In this document: positions 34,380-42,914 of the stretch, one piece after another | Layout: each line of letters begins with the position of its first letter | Numbering within the stretch: position 1 is the first letter of the stretch | NCBI GenBank assembly: GCA_025356435.1 | Contig: JANXSY010000179.1 | Coordinates: 1 to 47,919 of the forward strand | DNA: 47,919 nucleotides | Direction of reading: 5' to 3' | Origin: Isosphaeraceae bacterium | GTDB taxonomy: Bacteria; Planctomycetota; Planctomycetia; Isosphaerales; Isosphaeraceae | Made by a program: the position numbers and the translations under genes | The notes under the pieces: generated by a model | The model's database searches: none | Seen by the model: only the letters and a program-made list of their open reading frames with translations | Told to the model about the DNA's origin: nothing

Positions 34380-35606
34380 ATGCACATCCTCTTCCTCCAC
34401 GACGCCTTCCCCGCGCAGTTCGGCCGGCTCGGGCTTGAACTGGCCGATCGTTACGGCTGGAAATGCAGCTACCTGATCCGCAACTTCTCGCGATGCCCCG
34501 AGCCCACCCCCGCGATGCTCGAACGGCTTGACATCCATCGCTACATCGTGCCTCAGGCACCGGCGACCGCACAGCCGGCCTGGCCACAGATCTACGGCCA
34601 GTTCGTCGACCAGTGCCGCGCCGTGGCCGACGCCTTGCGGTCGATGCCGGGTCTGAGGCCCGACCTCGTCGTGGCCAACGGCGGCCGGGGTGCGCCGACG
34701 TTGCTGGTACCGGAAGTCCTCGACTGCCCGATCGTCACCTATTGCGAATACTATTTCGCCACGTCGCACGGAGACCTGACCTATCGCCTCGACCTCCCCC
34801 CGGCCGAGCCCGCCCCGTTCTTTCCGAGAGTGATCAACGCCCCGACCCTCGTGAGCCTTGCCTCGGCCAAGGCCGGCTATTCGGCGACCCGGTGGCAGCG
34901 TGACACCTTCCCCGAGCGTTATCGGTCCAAGATCGAGGTCCATTTCGACGGCGTTGACGACCGCCTCTATTCCCCCGGCCCGCGACTCAGTTCGATCGCC
35001 GGGAGGTCGGTTCCCGAGGGGACGAAGGTGGTGACGTACGTCGCACGCGGGCTGGAATCGGTACGGGGCTTCGACCTCTTCCTCGCGGCGGCTGACCGGA
35101 TCGCGCGGGCCAGGTCCGACGTGCTCTTCGTCGTCGCGGGAGACGACCGGGCCTATTACGGCTGGGACACCTTCCACGCGGGCGGCCTTCCCTTCAAGGA
35201 GTGGGCGATGAGCAAGGTCGGCTGCGACCCCTCGCGATTCCTCTTTCTGGACCATGTCTCCCCCGAGACGCTCGCCGAAGTTCTCCGCCGTAGCGACCTG
35301 CACCTCTATCTCTCGGTGCCGTTTGTGGTCTCCTGGTCACTCTTCAACGCACTCTCGACCGGCCTCGTCGTCCTGGGTGCCGACATCGACCCGGTCCGCG
35401 AAGTCATTGAGCACGGAGTAACGGGCCTGATCGCCCCCCTCTTCGACGTGGACCGGATCGCCGAGACCGCGCTGAAAGTTCTTGACGACCCCGCCGAATA
35501 CGCCCCTCTGGGACGCGCCGCTCGGGCGATGATCGAGGAGCGCTATAGCCTCGACGTGGCCGTCTCGCCCCTGAAGGACTTTTTCGAGCGGGTCGCTGCG
35601 CGCTGA
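34380..35606 (+). CDS. Family 4 glycosyltransferase (second of a tandem pair)
   Basis: The 408-residue GT-B protein opens MHILFLHDAFPAQFGRLG and has YCEYYFATSHGDLTYRLD in the acceptor domain, TKVVTYVARGLESVRGFDLF at the start of the donor half, LFLDHVSPETLAEVLRRSDL, and SWSLFNALSTGLVVLGADID then VREVIEHGVTGLIAPLF. The first acidic residue of the EX7E motif is replaced by Asn or Phe here (SLFNALS versus SLVEAMA), so donor chemistry may differ from its neighbour. It clearly arose with the gene four bases upstream by duplication (VARSLDRLRGFDRF and VARGLESVRGFDLF). No sharp terminator follows. Confidence 0.85.
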   Translation: MHILFLHDAFPAQFGRLGLELADRYGWKCSYLIRNFSRCPEPTPAMLERLDIHRYIVPQAPATAQPAWPQIYGQFVDQCRAVADALRSMPGLRPDLVVANGGRGAPTLLVPEVLDCPIVTYCEYYFATSHGDLTYRLDLPPAEPAPFFPRVINAPTLVSLASAKAGYSATRWQRDTFPERYRSKIEVHFDGVDDRLYSPGPRLSSIAGRSVPEGTKVVTYVARGLESVRGFDLFLAAADRIARARSDVLFVVAGDDRAYYGWDTFHAGGLPFKEWAMSKVGCDPSRFLFLDHVSPETLAEVLRRSDLHLYLSVPFVVSWSLFNALSTGLVVLGADIDPVREVIEHGVTGLIAPLFDVDRIAETALKVLDDPAEYAPLGRAARAMIEERYSLDVAVSPLKDFFERVAAR

Positions 35607-35761
35607 TTTCAGACGAATCGCCCTACGCGCCCGCGAGTTCGGTCGGTAAAATCGTCCTTTCGGCGCGGTTCGTACGCCGCGCTCAGCCCGCCTTCAGCCC
35701 CCGCCGCTGCCCACCCGCCGGCCGCCCCCTCACCCCCTTCGCCGAGAAGAAAGGTCTTTCC

Positions 35762-36493
35762 ATGAAGCTCTCACTCGTCGCCGCGACAGCCGCCGTAGCC
35801 CTGGTCGGGTCGGCCCTGGCCTTTGCCCAGGACCCCAAGCCGGCCGCTGCACCGGCCGCCGTCCCAGAAGTTAAGGATCTCAAGTCCAAGGCGAGCTACG
35901 CCATCGGGCAGAACATGGGCAAGCAGTTCAAGTCTCAGGCGGTCGATATCGACACCGACCTCTTCGCCAAGGGGCTGAAGGACGGCATCGACGGCAAGGG
36001 GACGATGACCGACGAGCAGATCCGCGAAACGCTGATGGCATTCCAGCAGCAGCTTCAGTCCAAGATGGCCGAAGTTGCCGAGAAGAAGGCCGGCAGCGTC
36101 AAGCAGGAAGGCGATGCCTTCCTCAAGGCTAACGCCGCCAAGCCCGGCGTCATCACCCGCCCGAGCGGTCTCCAGTACAAGGTTGTCAAGGAGGGGGCAG
36201 GGGCCTCACCCAAAGCCACCGACTCGGTCTCGGTCCACTACGAGGGCCGACTGGTCGACGGCACCGTCTTCGACAGCTCGATCAAGCGCGGCGAGCCCGC
36301 CACCTTCGGCGTCAACCAGGTCATCAAGGGCTGGACAGAAGCCCTCCAGGTGATGAAAGTCGGCTCGAAGTGGCAGGTCTACATTCCGTCCGAACTCGCC
36401 TACGGCGCGAGCCCCCGCCCGGGCGGCCCGATCCCGCCGAACGCCGTGCTCATCTTCGACGTCGAACTGCTGGGCATCGGTGCCGAGAAGTAA
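35762..36493 (+). CDS. Exported FKBP-type peptidyl-prolyl isomerase (FkpA/Mip-like)
   Basis: The 243-residue protein has a signal peptide (cut near ALAFAQ, residue 22) and a helical dimerisation segment (about 42-115, KASYAIGQNMGKQFKSQAVD). The FKBP domain (about 135-240) has VSVHYEGRLVDGTVFDSS, FGVNQVIKGWTEALQVMKVG and IPSELAYGASPRPGGPIPPNA with IFDVELL. The binding-pocket residues Tyr, Phe-Asp, Val-Ile, Trp and Tyr are in place, so isomerase activity is expected. It should act on folding proteins outside the cytoplasmic membrane. AAAGG lies seven bases before the ATG, and a strong hairpin follows. Confidence 0.94.
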   Translation: MKLSLVAATAAVALVGSALAFAQDPKPAAAPAAVPEVKDLKSKASYAIGQNMGKQFKSQAVDIDTDLFAKGLKDGIDGKGTMTDEQIRETLMAFQQQLQSKMAEVAEKKAGSVKQEGDAFLKANAAKPGVITRPSGLQYKVVKEGAGASPKATDSVSVHYEGRLVDGTVFDSSIKRGEPATFGVNQVIKGWTEALQVMKVGSKWQVYIPSELAYGASPRPGGPIPPNAVLIFDVELLGIGAEK

Positions 36494-36525
36494 GCTGAGT
36501 TTGTGACGCCTCGCGTTTCCAGATA

Positions 36526-36575
36526 AACCGGTCCGCCGCACGAGCAAGCCTCGCGCGGCGGGCCGGTTCGCTTTC
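36526..36575 (+). terminator. Terminator of the FKBP gene
   Basis: A 14-bp stem with one G-U pair (36526-36539 with 36555-36568) encloses a 15-base loop and is followed by CGCTTTC. It starts 33 bases after the stop. The T-run is short, but the stem is very stable. Confidence 0.75.
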
Positions 36576-36704
36576 ATACCCTGAGATCAGCGTTCGCCCT
36601 CGACGAGGGGTGGGGGGCCTGCATAAAAGTGTTTCGGGCCCGGTCTAACGCCTACCGTTCGTGATCCGGACGTTTGCGAAGACGGTCAACCCGACCCAAG
36701 GGCC

Positions 36705-37172
36705 TCAGGCGGTTTGTTGGCTCAACCGCTCGGTTGCCTCATCGAGTGAGACCTTCTCGACCGGTGCCACCATCGACCAATGATGGCCGAATGGGTCGAC
36801 GACCTGGGCGTAGCGATCTCCCCAAAACATGTCGGCGGGGGGCATCAATCCCACCGCGCCCGCCGCAATGGCCTGCATATAAGATGCGTCGACGTCGTCG
36901 ACGTTCAGAAAGATGGCGACGGACGTCCCGCCGAGGGTTGCGGGAGACTTCGAGCCCGGATGCTCCGGAAACTCGTCGCAGAGATAGAATTGCGAGTTAC
37001 CGACAGCCATCGTCGCGTGCATCAGCCGGCCGTCGGGCGACGGCATCCGGAACAACTCGTGGGCTCCGAACGCCTTGACGTAGAACGCGATCGCGTCTGC
37101 CCCCCCTTTCACAACCAGGTGGGCGACCACTGACTGACGAACGATCGGTCGGGCTTCTTCACTGTGCGACAT
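36705..37172 (-). CDS. VOC (glyoxalase/PhnB-like) family protein
   Basis: The 155-residue protein has the PhnB/YdcG-type arrangement of the vicinal-oxygen-chelate fold: VVAHLVVKGGADAIAFYVKA, LMHATMAVGNSQFYLCDEFP, VAIFLNVDDVDASYMQAIAA and the C-terminal WGDRYAQVVDPFGHHWSMV. Such proteins bind a metal at paired His/Glu positions, and many are of unknown substrate. A perfect AAGGAGG seven bases before the ATG indicates strong translation. It diverges from the EF-G gene. I would not assign a reaction. Confidence 0.85.
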   Translation of the reverse strand: MSHSEEARPIVRQSVVAHLVVKGGADAIAFYVKAFGAHELFRMPSPDGRLMHATMAVGNSQFYLCDEFPEHPGSKSPATLGGTSVAIFLNVDDVDASYMQAIAAGAVGLMPPADMFWGDRYAQVVDPFGHHWSMVAPVEKVSLDEATERLSQQTA

Positions 37173-37399
37173 TGCAAATCCTCCTTGGGATTGAACAGAA
37201 TATCACCTCGCATCCTGCGTCGTTAATGGACCCCGAATCGCGCGTTTTGTCAACGACCGTTCAGACCCCACGCCTCTGCCGCGCACCAACCCATACCGGT
37301 CGGCGCTGTACGAAGGAAGTCGGGGCGTTAGACTAAAATCGATTCGGAGCCCCGCCTCGCCCGCATCGAGACCTCGAACCGGAATCGGACTCGCCCCCA
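37173..37399. promoter_or_regulatory. Divergent region between the VOC and EF-G genes
   Basis: About 225 bases serve both directions. A TAGACTAAAAT box near 37329-37339 (plus) could hold a -10 for the EF-G gene, but no matching -35 is clear. Confidence 0.3.
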
Positions 37400-39514
37400 A
37401 TGGACAGCTCAGCGCTTACGTCGATTCGCAACATCGGCATCATCGCCCACATCGACGCCGGCAAGACCACCACCACCGAGCGCATCCTCTACTACACGGG
37501 CGAAGTCCACAGGATGGGGGACGTTGACAAGGGCAACACCACCACCGACTACTTGACCGAAGAGCGCGAACGCGGGATCACGATCGTCGCCGCCGCCATC
37601 ACCTGCCGCTGGAAAGACTCCAAAGGCGAGCAGATCACGATCAACATCATCGATACCCCCGGACACGTCGACTTCACCGCCGAGGTCGAGAGATCGCTCC
37701 GCGTCCTCGACGGCGCGGTCGTCGTGTTCTCGGCCGTCGAAGGGGTCGAGGCACAGAGCGAGACCGTCTGGCGACAGGCGACCAAATACAGCGTCCCCCG
37801 GCTCTGCTTCATCAATAAGATGGATCGGATCGGGGCCGAATTCGACCGCGTCTATGGCGAGATCACCGAGCGACTCGAAGGCCACCCGATCCCCGTCCAG
37901 ATCCCCATCGGAGCGGGGCCGGAAGGGACGATGGGCGAGTTCAAGGGCCTCGTCGACCTCATCACCATGAAGGCCCTGTATTACAAGACAGAAGATCTCG
38001 GCTCGACCATCAACGAGACCGAGATCCCCGACGAGATCCGACCCGACGCCGAACTCTGGCGCGAGCGGATGCTCAACGCCCTCACCGACCACGACGAGCC
38101 GTTCACCGACCTCTTCATGGCGCACCTCGAAGGCGAAGAACTCGCCGAGGCCGACATCGTCGCCGCCCTCCGTCGTGTGACGCTCACCGGCAAGGTCCAG
38201 CCGGTTCTCTGCGGCTCCAGCTTCAAATACGTCGGCGTCCAGCGCCTCCTCGACGCCGTCTCTGCCTATCTCCCCAGCCCGCTCGATCGTCCGCCCGTCA
38301 TTGGCCATCATCCCAAGAAGGGGACCGACCTCGTACGCAAACCCGACCCCAACGAGCCGTTCTGCGGCCTCGTCTTCAAGATCACGAACGACGCCCACGG
38401 TGACCTCTCGTTCGTCCGGATCTATTCGGGAGAGCTGAAGGCCGGGACTAGGGTCTACAACCCCGGCAAGGACAAGAAGGAAATCTGCTCCCGGCTCTAT
38501 CACATCCGGGCCGACGAGCGAGTGAAGATCGACGAGACGTCAGCCGGAGACATCGTCGGAGTCGTCGGCCTGAAGGACGCCGTCACGGGCGATACCCTCT
38601 GCGATGCCTCGCACCCGATCCTCCTCGAACGGATCGAGTTTCCGGAGACGGTCATCAGCATGTCGATCGAGCCCGTCAGCTCGTCCGACAAGGGCAAACT
38701 CGCCGATACCCTCGCCTCGCTCGCTCGCGAAGACCCGACGTTCGCCTATAAGGTGAACGAAGAGACCGGCCAGACGATCATCTCCGGCATGGGCGAACTC
38801 CACATGGAGATCCTCAAGAACCGGATGACCCGCGACTACAACCTCAAGGTCCACGTCGGCCGACCCCGGGTCAGCTATCGCGAGACGATCAAGAAATCGG
38901 TCAAGAAAGTGGAAGGCACCTGCATCCGCCAGACCGGCGGCTCGGGCCTCTACGCAAAGGTCACGATCGACCTCGAACACGAAGTCCTGCCCAAGGGCGG
39001 GCCGACCTTGCATTTCGTCAACAAGCTCAAAGGGGGCGTCCTGCCGAACGAGTTCGTCCCCTCGATCGAGGCGGGACTTCGCGAGGAGGCCAAGTCAGGC
39101 GGACGTACCGGCTTCCCGCTCGTCGACATGAAGGTCACGCTCGTCGACGGCGAATACCACGACGTCGACTCCAACGACCTGGCCTTCCGCTTCGCGGCGT
39201 CTGACGCCCTTCGAAAGGCCGTGCAGGAAGCCGGGGCGGTCTTGCTCGAACCGATCATGAAGCTGGAAGTCGTCACCCCAGATGACTACCTCGGCGACGT
39301 CATGGCCGACCTCCTCTCGCGACGCGCCCAGATCGACAAGATGTCCGAACGCGGTCGACTCAAAGTGATCGAAGCCCGGGCCCCGCTCGAAAAAATGTTC
39401 GGCTACTCCACCGCCGTCCGAAGCCTCAGCCAGGGACGCGCCAGCTATTCGATGGAGCCGCTCGAATACGCCGCCGCCCCCAATGAAATGCTCGAGAGCC
39501 TGGCGGGGGGATAA
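37400..39514 (+). CDS. fusA: Elongation factor G, EF-G2/mtEFG2-like switch I
   Basis: The 704-residue translational GTPase has all EF-G domains: G domain with AHIDAGKTTTTERIL, DTPGHVDFTAEVERSLRVLD and FINKMDRIG; domain II; domain III with GMGELHMEIL; domain IV with RPRVSYRETI and GGSGLYAKVTIDLE; domain V with ending VRSLSQGRASYSMEPLEYA. The segment before switch I reads GDVDKGNTTTDYLTEERERG, whereas E. coli FusA has a MDWM-type sequence there. The GDVD-x-G-x-x-TD pattern recalls mitochondrial EF-G2. Planctomycetes are known to carry paired spdEFG1/spdEFG2 factors, so this could be the recycling-type copy. It is not next to rpsL, rpsG or tuf, as str-operon fusA genes are. Confidence 0.93.
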   Translation: MDSSALTSIRNIGIIAHIDAGKTTTTERILYYTGEVHRMGDVDKGNTTTDYLTEERERGITIVAAAITCRWKDSKGEQITINIIDTPGHVDFTAEVERSLRVLDGAVVVFSAVEGVEAQSETVWRQATKYSVPRLCFINKMDRIGAEFDRVYGEITERLEGHPIPVQIPIGAGPEGTMGEFKGLVDLITMKALYYKTEDLGSTINETEIPDEIRPDAELWRERMLNALTDHDEPFTDLFMAHLEGEELAEADIVAALRRVTLTGKVQPVLCGSSFKYVGVQRLLDAVSAYLPSPLDRPPVIGHHPKKGTDLVRKPDPNEPFCGLVFKITNDAHGDLSFVRIYSGELKAGTRVYNPGKDKKEICSRLYHIRADERVKIDETSAGDIVGVVGLKDAVTGDTLCDASHPILLERIEFPETVISMSIEPVSSSDKGKLADTLASLAREDPTFAYKVNEETGQTIISGMGELHMEILKNRMTRDYNLKVHVGRPRVSYRETIKKSVKKVEGTCIRQTGGSGLYAKVTIDLEHEVLPKGGPTLHFVNKLKGGVLPNEFVPSIEAGLREEAKSGGRTGFPLVDMKVTLVDGEYHDVDSNDLAFRFAASDALRKAVQEAGAVLLEPIMKLEVVTPDDYLGDVMADLLSRRAQIDKMSERGRLKVIEARAPLEKMFGYSTAVRSLSQGRASYSMEPLEYAAAPNEMLESLAGG

Positions 39515-40282
39515 TCGAACAGGGTGCCAACGCAAGTCGCAAATGTCTCGATCGTGGCAAACAGACTGGAATTTCGAATCTGGACGAATTTTGGAGGGGA
39601 CTTCGACCCGTAGCTCGAAGTCCCCGAAGGTACCAATGACAGCGATCTCTGCTTTCGAGAATCACTCAATCCGGACGTGAAGTCTTCCGTCACCCGAACG
39701 CACTGAGCCACCTTCAATGGGTTGATGAACCCTGCTCCGATACGCGACATCATCGCCACGTCCCAGCGATTTTCTCATCGCCAGAGCATCAGCCAACGAA
39801 CAGAGAGATCCTCGGCGACAAAGCCGGCCACCGCGGTTGGTCAAGAAATCAGCGAGGTACGAAGTCAAACCCAAAAGACGTGACAAAAAGCGAATACGAC
39901 TCATCACCGTCCAGCGCGACGTGAGGTCCGACTTACGAGCCATCCATGAGACGAGGCGATCGTAAAACACTCGTAGAGACGAAGTCAAAACCCATTATGT
40001 TGGAGATCGTAAGACGAGAATCCGAGGGACGTGAGGAACCCTGTAGGAAAGACTTCTCACACGCATTGGCCTGCCAGAAAACGATCAACACAAGGCGAGA
40101 GGTTCGCCTTGGATCAGCTCAAGAATCGGAGATAATCCTGGCTTCAAAGACAGAAATGCTCAAAAAGTGCAACGATCGAACACCGGTGGAATACCGGGGC
40201 AGCACGCTCGAACAATGGGGACACAACACACTCTCACTGCAGAGAATCCCGAAAAACGATGAGAAATTCCCGGGAAGAGGAG
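39515..40282. other. Long gene-poor stretch upstream of the S10 operon
   Basis: Nearly 770 bases, more AT-rich than its surroundings, hold no frame with recognisable protein character on either strand. The only clear structure is the hairpin at 39596-39625. ACGAAGTCAAA occurs twice (about 39857 and 39979). It ends at the rpsJ promoter and could contain regulatory RNA or a decayed gene; I cannot tell which. Confidence 0.5.
39596..39625 (+). terminator. Hairpin downstream of the EF-G gene
   Basis: A perfect 11-bp stem GGGGACTTCGA/TCGAAGTCCCC with an 8-base loop lies 82 bases past the stop. No T-run follows (GAAGGTACC). It is probably a terminator or 3'-end stabiliser. Confidence 0.6.
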
Positions 40283-40311
40283 TTGACGAAAGGCACAGAG
40301 GTCGGTATTGT
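40283..40311 (+). promoter_or_regulatory. Sigma-70-type promoter of the S10 operon
   Basis: TTGACG, exactly 17 bases, then TATTGT, in an AT-rich context. It gives a leader of about 80 nt before the rpsJ GTG. It is the best promoter match in the window. Confidence 0.75.
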
Positions 40312-40396
40312 CTTACTTTCCCCACGTGACTCGTCGCGAGGGGAAGTGCAGTTACGATCTTGGTAGGAAGACGTCGAGAAGCGAAGGAACTCACGC

Positions 40397-40729
40397 GTGG
40401 CGGGTATCAGCAACGAACGGATCCGGATCCGGATGGAAGCGTACGATCACACCATCCTGGATCAATCGGCGAAGGATATTGTCGACACCGCCAAGCGGAC
40501 TGAGGCCATCGTCCACGGACCGATTCCCCTTCCGACCCGAATCGAACGGTACACCGTACTTCGAAGCCCGCACATCGACAAGAAGTCGCGGGAACAATTC
40601 GAAATCCGGACGCACAAACGGCTGATCGATATTGACCAGCCGACCAGCAAGACAATCGACGCCTTGAACAAGCTCAGCCTCCCGGCTGGTGTGGATATTA
40701 AGATCAAGGCCTCCCCCGCAGGGGGCTGA
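40397..40729 (+). CDS. rpsJ: 30S ribosomal protein S10, GTG start
   Basis: The 110-residue protein matches S10/Nus[21 protein letters not shown], the [20 protein letters not shown] loop and [15 protein letters not shown]. It is part of the 30S head and, with NusB and NusG, of antitermination complexes. The start is GTG, eight bases after AAGGA. A Gly/Ala/Pro tail follows the normal end. It leads the S10 operon but is separated from rplC by 321 bases. Confidence 0.97.
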   Translation: MAGISNERIRIRMEAYDHTILDQSAKDIVDTAKRTEAIVHGPIPLPTRIERYTVLRSPHIDKKSREQFEIRTHKRLIDIDQPTSKTIDALNKLSLPAGVDIKIKASPAGG

Positions 40730-41050
40730 TCGAACACGATCCCACGCGTTCAAGGTAAAGTCCGGCGGCCGGCCAGGGAAGGATTCATCCTCCCTCAAGG
40801 ATCGTCTGTCCGGATGGCGATTGTCGGCGAACCGCGTCCCCCCGCGGACTAAGGGGGCGTTATTGAGACCGTTCGTCTCTTAACTGAGATGAGTGGAATC
40901 GATTTGACGAAGACGCGACGCCCCGAAGCCCCTCAATCGGGCCGGTCGGGCGTCCGATCATACGGACGGACGATCGACGCTACGGTTTAAAAGTGGGCTC
41001 AGGCGAGTCGCAACGACTCACGACTGATGCAAGCGAGACGGAGTGATCAG
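40730..41050 (+). other. Structured spacer between rpsJ and rplC
   Basis: In this normally tight operon 321 bases are left. Inverted repeats include GGGAAGGAT/ATCCTCCC (about 40777-40797), GTCCCCCC/GGGGGC (about 40836-40859) and CGTCCG/CGGACG (about 40951-40968). No gene-like frame and no convincing promoter is visible. It might host an operon-control leader of the L4-binding sort known upstream of rpsJ in gammaproteobacteria; that is conjecture. Confidence 0.4.
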
Positions 41051-41683
41051 ATGCGCGTCGGACTGCTCGGCCGCAAAGTCGGCATGACCCAGATCTACGA
41101 GCCGGACGGGACGGCGATTCCCATCACCGTGCTCGAATGTGGCCCCTGCACGGTGCTACAGATTCGCACGGCTGACCGGGACGGATACCACGCCGTCCAG
41201 CTCGGGTTCGATGATAAGAAGCGAAAGAGCGCCACACAGGCGGAGCGGGGCCACGCTAAGAAGGTCGCCGCCGAACCGAAGCGCTATGTCCGCGAGATCC
41301 GTCAGGACGGTCCGACCGAGGTTGCCGAAGGGCAGACCCTCACGGTCGAGATGTTCAGCGAGATCAAAAACGTCGACGTCATCGGTACCAGCAAGGGCCG
41401 TGGCTTCACCGGCGTTCTCAAGCGGCACGGCTTCAAAGGCCTCCGGGCGACCCACGGCGTGAAGCGTATGCACCGGCATCCTGGTTCCAGCGGACCGTCG
41501 GCCGACCCGGCCCACACTCGCAAGGGCATCAAGAAACCCGGCCAGCACGGCAATACCCGCGTGACGGTCCGCAACCTCAAGGTCGTCCGTATCGACCCCA
41601 CGAATAATCTGCTCCTGATCCGGGGCGCGGTTCCGGGTCCCAACGGCGGTTACATCACCATCCGCCAGACGAACATGGTCTAA
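41051..41683 (+). CDS. rplC: 50S ribosomal protein L3
   Basis: The 210-residue L3 has MRVGLLGRKVGMTQIYEPDG, the internal GTSKGRGFTGVLKRHGFKG and SHG-like GVKRMHRHPGSSGPSADP loop that reaches the peptidyl-transferase centre, and GQHGNTRVTVRNLKVV with the glutamine that is often methylated. CGGAG lies seven bases before the ATG at 41051. An upstream ATG at 41027 is in frame but unsupported. Confidence 0.97.
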   Translation: MRVGLLGRKVGMTQIYEPDGTAIPITVLECGPCTVLQIRTADRDGYHAVQLGFDDKKRKSATQAERGHAKKVAAEPKRYVREIRQDGPTEVAEGQTLTVEMFSEIKNVDVIGTSKGRGFTGVLKRHGFKGLRATHGVKRMHRHPGSSGPSADPAHTRKGIKKPGQHGNTRVTVRNLKVVRIDPTNNLLLIRGAVPGPNGGYITIRQTNMV

Positions 41684-41727
41684 CCCTCACCCACCGGACC
41701 GGCCCCGCGAGGGAGCGGACTTAAACG

Positions 41728-42468
41728 ATGCCCACACTCACCATACCCGTCTTCAACCCCTCCGGCGAGAAAGTCGGCGAGGAGACGATCGACCCGGCCG
41801 ATTTCGGCGGCGAGGTCAATAAGCAACTCCTGCACGACGTCGTCCTGATGCACCTCGCCAATCGTCGCGTCGGCACCGTCAACACCCGTGGACGTGCAGA
41901 TGTCGCCGGCTCGGGCAAGAAGCTTTTCCGCCAAAAGGGCACGGGCAACGCACGTGTCGGGTCGAAACGCACGAACAAGCGAAAGGGTGGCGGTGTCGCC
42001 TTCGCTCGTCGTAACCGTGACTATCGCTACTCGATCCCCAAGAAGGCCGTCCGGATCGCCATCCGCATGGCTATCTTGTCGAAATTCCAGGACAACCAGG
42101 CGATCATCCTTGACGGTATTGTCGAGGGAGAGAAGCCGAAGACCAAGCCGATCGTGATGGCCCTTCGCTCGATCCGCCGACCGGACCTCAAAGAGCATGA
42201 GGTTGAAACGACCGGAGAGACGAAGATCGCTGCCCGCGAGCGGAGCCTCGACGGCCGGACCATCCTCTTCGGCATCCCCTCGTACAACCCCGTCTTCCAC
42301 CAGAGCGTCCGGAATATCGAAGGTGTCGAGGTCGCGCCGATCGCCGAGTTCAACACCTACAACGTCCTCAAGCAGCGCTATCTTGTGCTGACCCGCGAAG
42401 CCCTGACCGCCCTCAAGCAGCGGGTCAAGGGTGACGACGGCGAGACCACCGCCACGGAGACGAAGTGA
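41728..42468 (+). CDS. rplD: 50S ribosomal protein L4
   Basis: The 246-residue L4 begins MPTLTIPVFNPSGEKVGEET and carries the exit-tunnel extension GSGKKLFRQKGTGNARVGSK, where macrolide-resistance changes occur in other bacteria. It ends with a short acidic Thr-rich tail. An insertion-like charged region (about 130-180) makes it longer than the E. coli protein (201). It stops four bases before rplW. Confidence 0.96.
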   Translation: MPTLTIPVFNPSGEKVGEETIDPADFGGEVNKQLLHDVVLMHLANRRVGTVNTRGRADVAGSGKKLFRQKGTGNARVGSKRTNKRKGGGVAFARRNRDYRYSIPKKAVRIAIRMAILSKFQDNQAIILDGIVEGEKPKTKPIVMALRSIRRPDLKEHEVETTGETKIAARERSLDGRTILFGIPSYNPVFHQSVRNIEGVEVAPIAEFNTYNVLKQRYLVLTREALTALKQRVKGDDGETTATETK

Positions 42469-42472
42469 CGCC

Positions 42473-42799
42473 ATGGTGACCCTTCGCCACGCTCCCACAT
42501 ATACCCGTAGCGGGCCGATCCTGGAGCCTTACCAGGTCATCCTTCGCCCGCTGATCACCGAGAAAGCCACCCACCTCTCGGAACGACACAACGCGTACAC
42601 CTTCGAGGTGAACCCGCTCGCCACCAAGACCGAGATCAAAGAGGCTGTCCAGTTCCTCTTCGACGTCAAGGTCGCTGACGTGCGGACGCAGAACCATCGC
42701 GGTAAGCTCCGTCGTCATCGGCTCAAAATGGGCCGGATGCGGAACTGGAAAAAGGCGATCGTGGCCCTGCACGACGACTACCGAATCGACTTCTATTGA
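42473..42799 (+). CDS. rplW: 50S ribosomal protein L23
   Basis: The 108-residue L23 has LEPYQVILRPLITEKATHLS, YTFEVNPLATKTEIKEAVQF and VADVRTQNHRGKLRRHR. It lies at the tunnel exit and docks trigger factor and SRP. The ATG at 42473, four bases after the rplD stop, is chosen; the N-terminus is about 15 residues longer than usual, and an earlier in-frame ATG at 42431 would overlap rplD. Confidence 0.95.
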   Translation: MVTLRHAPTYTRSGPILEPYQVILRPLITEKATHLSERHNAYTFEVNPLATKTEIKEAVQFLFDVKVADVRTQNHRGKLRRHRLKMGRMRNWKKAIVALHDDYRIDFY

Positions 42800-42914
42800 T
42801 CTGATCGACGAATCCAGTGACGGGCCGGAATGACCGGTCTTCTTCGAGACGAGAGACACGCTCGCATCGCCGACGGTTCCATTCTGGCCGGCGGATTCAT
42901 AAGGACGGCACGCG

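Noticed and set aside
33798..35303. 501-codon minus frame spanning both glycosyltransferase genes
   Set aside because: It crosses the gap between two clear plus-strand genes and becomes Arg/Pro-rich nonsense.
37409..38503. 364-codon minus-strand frame opposite the EF-G gene
   Set aside because: Another high-GC antisense frame; it disappears in the less biased parts of EF-G and has no motif.
39662..39988. Minus-strand 108-codon frame downstream of EF-G
   Set aside because: Ser/Arg/Leu-rich, without motif or ribosome-binding site; looks like chance.
39946..40329. Plus-strand 127-codon frame running into the S10 promoter
   Set aside because: It overlaps a strong promoter, lacks a ribosome-binding site and has no recognisable content.
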